Part shown: one piece after another, positions 57,269-64,000 of the stretch
How positions within the stretch are numbered: the stretch's first letter is position 1
How the letters are laid out: each line of letters opens with the position of its first letter
Assembly (NCBI GenBank): GCA_038501625.1
Contig: JAZAYU010000225.1
Span: 124,001-188,000 of the forward strand
From: Corbicula japonica
Lineage: Eukaryota > Mollusca > Bivalvia > Venerida > Cyrenidae
DNA length: 64,000 nt
Direction of reading: 5' to 3'
Position numbers and translations under genes: made by a program
The notes under the pieces: model-generated
What the model saw: the letters and a program-made list of their open reading frames with translations, nothing else
Databases searched by the model: none
What the model was told of the DNA's origin: nothing

Positions 57269-57534
57269 AACAGAATGCATTCTGTAGGTTCGTATTATTC
57301 GAGTTGCGTGTGTAAATAATATGATGTGGTTTAATTGAATGACAAGATATTCTCCTAAAGGCATATGCCTTATATTCAAACTCAATTATGGCAAAGAAGA
57401 TTTCAGAATTATGGAGCTCAAGTGGTAACATTAAGGATTTTTTGTTCATTGGATTCTACTTGTTTAAGTTTTATTTCATGGCATTTATTACATACGCAAC
57501 GAGAATTAATACGAACCTACAGACTGAATACTGT
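57269..57534. mobile_element. Copied FReD 3' flank between inverted repeat-A ends
   Basis: 57269-57316 (CATTCTGTAGGTTCGTATTA, CGAGTTGCGTGTGTAAATAA) and 57484-57534 are inverted copies of the end of repeat A. Between them lies the 156-bp copy of 54990-55145. It looks like a small composite or a foldback that took up local sequence. Confidence 0.65.
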
Positions 57535-58335
57535 CATAATGTTCCTTTAATTATATAGATCTACCATTCTTGCTAAAAAAAATAAACTAAACAACAAAAT
57601 TTTATTCAAGAACGTGATTAACATACTAGTAGAAATAAAAATAGTAATGCGATAGTAAACTTATGAATGGCGTAGAAAACTTATGAATTGCGTAAAAATA
57701 CCGTAACGGTTGTAAAAAAGTATTATATGCATATCTGGAATCGCCACACTAAAAAAACACAGCCTCCCCACGCAGCAAAAAAGAAGAGAGGAAAAGAGAG
57801 AGCATGTTTTTTTATAAGTATGTCAATTCAAATAGGACGCCACAAACAATTAACGAAAAAGAGAACCTTTGGGGATACCGCCTTGGAACGGTCAGTGGCA
57901 AAACAAATTGCCACTGGGGGTTTAAACCAAGTTCTAGGATGCACCAACCTCACACGTGCCCCAACAGTTTCTCGTATCACAAAACAAGTACAAGTTGTCT
58001 TGGTGAAATAACTCCAACCCACCCATCGGCTCAACAATGTTGCATGCAAAAGTACACAAACATATAAAACATAAGAAGCTAATAGCATTGCAAAGCCAAC
58101 GGGTAGGAACTCAATGACCTTACCGAGACCAGAGTACCTGGAGTAAAATCGGCAAGAACACGATAACCGGGATAAAAGAAACGAATCAAATAAAACTGAG
58201 ACGGAAATTTCTTTATTTGGAGTTATGTGCCGGAGAATTACGAAAACATAGTGTAACGTAGAATATGACGTCACATAGAACACGGGAAGTTGTATCAAAA
58301 TTGCGGATTAACGCTGCACTATGCTAAATCAGTCA
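57487..58335 (-). repeat. Dispersed repeat A, minus copy, interrupted
   Basis: Reads, on the minus strand, like 13780-14222, but is split by a minus-strand Penelope-like tail at about 57719-58190. Confidence 0.65.
57719..58190 (-). repeat. Penelope-like tail, minus strand, inside repeat A
   Basis: Complement of the tail, including GATTTGTTTCTTTTATCCCGG-type start and GGCGATTCCAGATATGCATA end. The long minus frame across it (57828-58298) joins tail and repeat A and is not a gene. Confidence 0.85.
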
Positions 58336-58454
58336 TGGGTATATAATAAAATGATGTCTTGGTGCTTTTAATTGTATGTTAACTAAGTTATTTCTAGCGA
58401 AAGCTAGACATCTACATGTCTATATAATGACGTGTACTTAACGCAGATACCGAC

Positions 58455-58665
58455 GTATTGATCTGATTATGTTCACCCATACTCGTACGGTACCAGATCT
58501 GGTGAAAATGGCTGTTATTCACTTCCCTTAGTTAAAGGATTTGGAATGAACTCAGTTTCATATGATGGATGCAAACTCTGGAACAATTTAAGTACTTCTG
58601 TGAAAAATATTAACAAACAGATTTTAAATTAGCTGTAAGGAAACACGTGTTTGCAGAGTTTTAAT
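58455..58665 (+). mobile_element. Second CR1/L2-type LINE 3' fragment
   Basis: A degraded frame reads SVSYDGCKLWNNLSTSVKNI and, after a shift, FKLAVRKHVFAEF, the same C-terminal block type as 1272-1401 but from a different family. Confidence 0.55.
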
Positions 58666-58857
58666 ATTGTGTATTTTAAATATTAAATATTCCACTAAGT
58701 TAGAACCATGTAATATATTCCATGTGATAAAAATAACAAATTGTATATTGCTGGAATTTTCTGCAAACTTTTATTTACCCATGATCAATTTTCTTATGTT
58801 TTAGACATACATAATATATTTTCTCTTTGACACAACAACTGTTGCAGAAACTCCACC

Positions 58858-59512
58858 GCCAGTATTTCACAGCAAATTTTTTATGGAGATTTAATTTATA
58901 AACTTGAGTAAAAACCATATGTAAATTTATAAAGAAAGGTTACCAAAATGATATTTTACAGCGCTCTGCAGGCCTGGTGATTAACCCTTCTACAGTTGAT
59001 CATTATGCTTACCTCTTTGGTTGCACGATGGTGGCAGGGGTTTAAGAGTTTATGAAGGTTTATGGGGAAATCTTTTCTTAAAAGAAAAGAACCTAGAAGC
59101 TCGATTTGTTTCTTTTATCCCTGTCATCGTGTTCTTGCTGATTTTACTCCAGGAGCTCTGGTCTCGGTAAGATCATTGAGTACCCGCCCTTTGACTTTGC
59201 ATTGCTATTAGCGTCGTGTGTTTTATATGTTTTGTGCTTTTGAATGCAACATTGCCAAAAAGTGGGTTGGATTTGTTTCACCAAGACAACTTGTACTTGT
59301 TTTGTGATATGAGAACCTGTTGGGGCAAGTGTGAGGTTGGTGCACCCTAGAACCTGGGTTAAAACCCCAGTGACAATTTGATTTGCCACTGACCGTTCCA
59401 AGGCGGCAACCCCTCGACTTCTATTTTCTCTCCCTCTCTCTTCTTCTTGACTGTGTGGGGAGTCTGTTTTTTTCCGATCGTGGCGATTCCTGATATGCAT
59501 ATTTCAACTTTT
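58858..59512 (+). repeat. Penelope-like element, copy 3, 3' end
   Basis: Starts at the coding stretch for SQ..FYGDLIYKL and contains the polyprotein end (LVINPSTVDHYAYLFGCTMV) before the tail. Also 5'-truncated. Confidence 0.8.
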
Positions 59513-59988
59513 TCCAAAAACAAACATTAATTGCTAATCATTATATACATTACTTTGGCAACGAACATAAGAAACAAAAATTGCACCTATTTCTAATAAA
59601 TTTCTAAATAAAAGTTCTACGTATATTATATGTAGTTCATTTAATAATTTACCAGAAGGCAGAATTTCTTATTAGAAAAGCATCACTGATTTTAAACCTG
59701 AATCGGTTACTTGTACCATGAAATAATTATTATGACTTTTTCCGAGTTTTCCACACAAACATTTTGGACGGAGTTAATTAATTCGATCTATATCGGGTTT
59801 CGTTTTTCTTAAGCATTTGGTACCATAGCTTAAAAAACCGACTCATGCTAAGTTACCTGTCACTTAACACGTATTATTTATTTATATTGTTGACTACGAA
59901 GGAAATCTGTAAACGTGAGAACTTCACAGTTTGAAATAAAGTAAACATGTTTACATCTCTATCAAAATAAACCAGTTTTAAGTTATTC

Positions 59989-60137
59989 TTTGCCCAAGGT
60001 TATAAAGCTGAGCATGGAAACCAGTCTCAAATCTCAAGCACCTATTTGGCTGAAATGGCGACCAGTCGCCATTTCAGCCAATCAGATGCTTGAAATTTGA
60101 AACTGGTTTCCATGCTCAGCTTTATAACCTTCAGGCC
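59989..60137. repeat. Palindromic foldback element P, copy 2
   Basis: Arms 59998-60062 and 60065-60129, centre GCGAC-CA-GTCGC as in copy 1. It ends about 53 bp before the start codon of the antistasin gene, so it lies in its promoter or 5' UTR. Confidence 0.88.
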
Positions 60138-60189
60138 TTATTGTGAAAACAACAGAGATAAGGATAGGTTCGTTCCAATTTCGAATAAA

Positions 60190-60544
60190 ATGACTGCAAT
60201 AAGGTGTGTATTATATTTGTTCCTAGTAAGTTTTGTAAAATTTTGTGTTGGTTGGAATAATGAAAAATTGCTTCGTGCATTAAGAAACAATGTTGACAGA
60301 ACAGTGAATTCGACGACGACGACAACAACAACAAAAACAGTAACGTGTAATCCTGCACTGTCGTGCCCTTGTAGTAGGATAATAGATCAAAATGGATGCC
60401 CAATTTGTGATTGCAATTTCAAAAGTACAACCTCAGAACTAACAACCGTACCATGTGCTCTAACATTGACATGCCCCGGACCTCCATGGTGCAGGATTAA
60501 GACTGATACAAACGGATGCCCAGTTTGTGAATGCAGATTTGAAG
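60190..60544 (+). CDS. Antistasin-type inhibitor exon 1: signal peptide, domains 1 and 2
   Basis: Domain 1: CNPALSCPCSRIIDQNGCPI then CDC. Domain 2: CALTLTCPGPPWCRIKTDTN then GCPVCEC. Each has six Cys. [10 protein letters not shown] before domain 1 is coded by an ACG/ACA microsatellite (about 60310-60338). Donor TTTGAAG|gtaatt, phase 1. Confidence 0.87.
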
Positions 60545-62268
60545 GTAATTTCGCCTGCATAAAGCATCTGTTTACCGTTATATGCAATCTGTCATTTGGG
60601 GTGGATTTGTACTATCTATTGCTGTAAATACTGAGTTGCTCTCAACCCCGGGCTAGGCTGCGTGGGCATTGGCGCCCATGAATAGGCTCAATCAAACAGA
60701 GCCTGCAATATTTTCACATTTGTTGTGTTGGGAGGCTTAAACAGTTCCATGTTCATCTACTATTGTAAAAGTATTACATGATTTTACTAAAAAATACAAA
60801 ATATCACACTGTTGTAGAAGAAAAAATGTCACAAAGGTCCACATCAAATGTCCTCGTGCAAAACTCCATAAAACTCTAAAAAGAGTGAATTGCGAAAACA
60901 CATAACATAATTTATAACGCAGGACGAGATGTACACAGCTGAGTTTATTGTAATCAAATTCTCGTAAATAAATGGGTGGCTCCAAGATTTGATGATATCG
61001 GTGGTGGATTTTTTGAAAATTTAAATATTTTAAATGAGTTATTAGACGTTTGAGGTCGTTCAAAAGGAAAAGCCTCGCTATTTATATTATACAATAGTGT
61101 TATTTTTTTAATACTTCTTCTCTGATACTGATACTGATATAAATTTATTCAGGACAATTTTAGAGAGGCAAACGCCGGTTTCTCCTCCGTCTAAATCCGC
61201 GCTGGTAATAATTAAAGCTACTGATTAAACAAAACAAGACTATTAACTAATTATTCCGACTGAATTTAATAAATGTTGAGTATTCTAACGCCTGGAATTG
61301 TAAATATCTTTGTGGTACACCCTCCATTAAAATTTGACAGCCATTGACACCAACTATGGACCATATACTAAGATATTTAAATTTGATAGGCTGTGTTTTC
61401 AGCTATGGCGTTTCCCGACAAAATATTCAACCCTTTCTAAATATAAAAATCAACTTCTGTTTTTGGCAGTGCCTATTGAAATTTTATACTTGGACATTTT
61501 CAGCCATGACCACTAGTACTACAACATTGGGCCAAGTTACAGATACACCCCAGGTAATGTACACCTATACACAGTCTTCGGCCAATTAACTACATACTCG
61601 GTGACGTAGGTTAACAAAAACCACATTAAACTGGTGGTAGATTCTATTTAATCATAGGTAAAACCAATAGCTCGCTAAATCAACTACACAGCCAGCATTA
61701 AGCCTGACAAATAAAATTATTATTTTGGCAATATCAAATTAAATAAATATATAATAAAACTGTATACGTCCAGTGACAGACACTCGTAAGAATAATTCGA
61801 CCAATCAATAATTAAAACCTGTCACGTGATTTCGTACCGAGTCGCACTTGATTTCATATTTTCCGTCGTGTTACGCTTCCTCTGTTCCATGTTAAACCTA
61901 CGATGAAGACCGAAAGACGTAAAGGAGGTGCGTAAAGGAAGTGCCGGATAAAATTCAAAATCGACAGTCGCTCTAGATTAAGCGTTACAACGCTTCTTTC
62001 ATATCCATGATCAATATCGACGTTTGTCGTGTAACTTCTCATGTTTTGAGTGAAGACTGTAGACATAAACGTATGCTTAACTAAAAGATAGATACTTGGA
62101 AGATGTAATAAAATAAAACATGTTTGTTTTGTTTTCCCTTTTTTGCAGACAAGCGCTTGTCCACCTCTGAATTGTGTTTATCCGTGTGATGTTGTTACTG
62201 CAGATGATGGCATTTGTCCAGAGTGTAAATGTCGACCAGTTACTACCACTGTTGCAATTGTTGGTTGA
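60190..62268 (+). CDS. Secreted antistasin-type protease inhibitor, gene span
   Basis: Three exons (60190-60544, 61504-61553, 62149-62268) join in phase (1, then 0) to 174 residues plus stop. Signal peptide RCVLYLFLVSFVKFCVGW, a Thr-rich stretch, then three six-cysteine domains of antistasin type (C...C...C...nGCPxCxC). Antistasin-family proteins inhibit trypsin-like or clotting-type serine proteases with an exposed loop; the target here is unknown. AATAAA at 62294-62299 follows the stop by 26 bp. ATG at 60190 was chosen because the signal peptide follows directly; an in-frame ATG at 60097 lies inside palindrome P and is less likely. Confidence 0.85.
60608..60765 (+). repeat. Dispersed repeat R1, partial, in intron 1
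   Basis: GAGTTGCTCTCAACCCCGGG, GCTCAATCAAACAGAGCCTG and CATTTGTTGTGTTGGGAGGC match the second half of R1. Confidence 0.65.
61504..61553 (+). CDS. Antistasin-type inhibitor exon 2: Thr-rich linker
   Basis: 50 bp between ACATTTTCAG and CAG|gtaatg, giving AMTTSTTTLGQVTDTPQ. It is a probable O-glycosylated spacer and fits phases 1 to 0. Confidence 0.65.
62149..62268 (+). CDS. Antistasin-type inhibitor exon 3: domain 3
   Basis: After TTTTTTGCAG: TSACPPLNCVYPCDVVTADD then GICPECKCR, again six Cys, and a short Thr/Val tail before TGA. Confidence 0.82.
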   Translation, partial: TSACPPLNCVYPCDVVTADDGICPECKCRPVTTTVAIVG

Positions 62269-62293
62269 TTGTTTATGTACGATATGTAATTGC

Positions 62294-62299
62294 AATAAA
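62294..62299 (+). terminator. Polyadenylation signal of antistasin gene
   Basis: AATAAA 26 bp after the stop codon. Confidence 0.6.
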
Positions 62300-62319
62300 G
62301 AACATACAATAGAAACTCA

Positions 62320-63130
62320 TTGCAACAGTGTACGTTTACGATGACCAAAGTATATACCATATAGCATATAACAGATGATTATAACACAAATGTACGTGTA
62401 AGCATGCAAAGCCGGTGCAAGCTCGGTTTTTATACTGACAAAAATTACTGACAAAAATTGTTGGAAAAATATCATGACCTGATAAACCTGCTACTACCTC
62501 TTTAAAAATTATAACTACTTAAAAACATGCAGTAAAAAAATCAAAACTGCCTCTGTTGGACCTATGGTAATACTATATAAATTTACTGTAGTGCTGTTGA
62601 CATATTTTAGATTTTATAATACAATTTGAAAATGTCTCTTGGTTTGTTTGTGGCGATGTAAAAAAAATTATTTTCAATGTGATCAACCAAATTGTTTTTT
62701 GATAATTAATGAATCAATAGATTGGTTCTTGATTGCCACGTTTTGGTTGGGATGGACCATTCAAACTTGGAACAAAAGCAATTATTCTTACTTAAAACAT
62801 TCAGGAACATAATTATTGAAAAGACTCTTTCAGTCAATATTTATCCTGTTTCCGATTAGTTTGCTAACATACTGCCATTGTTTATTTATGTGTCATGTAC
62901 ATATGTGCGTGCGTGTCTTTTCAACCAACATTGTCGTTAGGAGTTAATTCACCCAGGCAACTTCTACGTGTTTGTTTACCTGGCCAGGCAGTGAGACTGG
63001 AACATTCTTGATCATCGCTTATGGTTTCTAATTTTTGTTTTGATTGTTGCTAGGGTTTGATAATGTCATTAACACAGGCTCCATTTTTCTTTCTCTGGTG
63101 TTTAGATAGGCAGTGATTTCTGGATGCGGC
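62320..63130. other. Intergenic, no gene recognised
   Basis: AT-rich; no exon-like frame or repeat was identified. Confidence 0.4.
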
Positions 63131-63134
63131 TGGA

Positions 63135-63300
63135 ACAAGAACACGATGGCAGGAATACAAAAAAGTACAATATGCATAATATGATGTTTTCAAATAAACC
63201 TTTATAAACACCTGCCACTGAACACGATGGCAGGGTTATAAAAAAGTACAATATGCATAATACGATGTTTTCAAATAAACCTTTATAAACACCTGCCACA
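63135..63300. repeat. ~80-bp tandem duplication
   Basis: Two copies of a unit with GAACACGATGGCAGG, AAAAAAGTACAATATGCATA and CCTTTATAAACACCTGCCAC. Confidence 0.9.
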
Positions 63301-63344
63301 GGCGTGCAAAACAAAGAGGAAGCGATCAACTGAGGACAGGTTAT

Positions 63345-64000
63345 TCACCTTGCATAAAATATCATGTTGATAGCCTTTCTTTTCGAATTTACATGTTTTT
63401 TACGAAAAACGTGGAAAATCAATATTGTCAATTATTTGTTTTAATTTATAAATCAAAATTTCCCATTGCCAATAAATGTTTTAAGTTTTGCAAAAACAGA
63501 TCTGATAAAAACGACTCCTGGCAGAAATTGCCAATTTTGAGTGATGCCTGTAAAATGTTCGTGTATCGATTTATATGTTTGTATTATAAACGGAAAAAAT
63601 AAGGGATGTTTTTTCAGGGGGTGGACATGGCACTGCATCCGAAGATAGTTACGCGAGGACGATGTAGCATTTTGATAACAACTGCGGTTAGGCAGTTATT
63701 TTGATATACAAAAATAATATAAAAATAATATATTTTCCAGGTAAGTGGCTTCATACGATCTTTCATTTAAAGTCCGTCTGTGCATTCTGAGGCCAGATGC
63801 CCAAGACACTTTGTTTTCGTTTAATTACCTTCAAATGCTACGTCACGTCCAATCCCCTGGTTATTTAAGATTCTTTCATTCTTTTATTTCTCCTCTGCAA
63901 CAGTTTTATCTGACCAATAGTCTAACAATGATTAACTCATATTATAATACAATCAGTGTGAATAACTAATAAGTAGGCGATGCTGATCAATCGTATTTGA
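63345..64000. other. Old repeat and unassigned sequence
   Basis: 63345-63560 resembles 23960-24270. A possible acceptor (TTTTTTCAG at about 63617) has no supported exon after it. No gene is recognised to the end of the window. Confidence 0.4.

Noticed and set aside
57828..58298. 156-residue minus-strand open frame
   Set aside because: It joins a Penelope-like tail to repeat A; the pieces recur separately elsewhere in the window.

Overview
This is an AT-rich eukaryotic (animal) window with intron-split genes embedded in a dense layer of decayed mobile elements. GT/AG splice sites, secreted lectin-type and protease-inhibitor-type genes, and the mix of Penelope-like, DIRS-like, BEL/Pao, LINE, Tc1/mariner, pogo-like and tRNA-headed SINE sequences point to an invertebrate. 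A mollusc, probably a bivalve, is the most likely source, but that is inference; no marker gene fixes the species.

Three host genes can be modelled, all on the + strand. (1) At 10165-13549 lie three exons of a trypsin-like serine protease homologue. It has a signal peptide but has lost both the catalytic His and the catalytic Ser; its middle exons are not visible, and a Penelope-like element sits where they should be. (2) At 30268-54887 lies a complete 11-exon, phase-consistent gene of 581 codons. It encodes a secreted protein with a signal peptide, a long coiled coil, four EGF domains (one per exon) and a C-terminal fibrinogen-related domain (FReD). It is a FReD lectin of the kind used in invertebrate innate recognition. 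The EGF part grew by tandem duplication, and a decayed fifth EGF exon remains. (3) At 60190-62268 lies a three-exon antistasin-type protease inhibitor with a signal peptide and three six-cysteine domains.

Layout: 1-7 kb holds MITEs, a 65-bp-arm palindrome, two copies of a ~1.1-kb repeat and a 40-bp minisatellite. 7-10 kb holds a Tc1-like relic and a LINE. 10-14 kb is the protease homologue with its Penelope-like insertion. 14.2-16.5 kb is a 2.3-kb element with long inverted repeats, and 16.5-19.1 kb is a 5'-truncated DIRS-like element (RNase H plus tyrosine recombinase). 19.5-20.4 kb is a mariner relic carrying a nested foldback, and 20.87-23.15 kb is an 18-unit, 127-bp satellite. 23-30 kb is repeat-rich and without a recognisable gene. 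30-55 kb is the FReD gene, whose introns carry a 1.2-kb foldback transposon with 8-bp target duplications, a pogo-like MITE, BEL/Pao and Penelope-like relics and tRNA-Gly-headed SINEs. 55-60 kb is repeats, 60-62 kb is the antistasin gene, and the last 1.7 kb has no recognised gene.

The genes are not an operon; each is an independent intron-split unit. Their shared theme is secreted defence or protease-control proteins. The most striking structure is how mobile DNA and local duplication have reshaped them.
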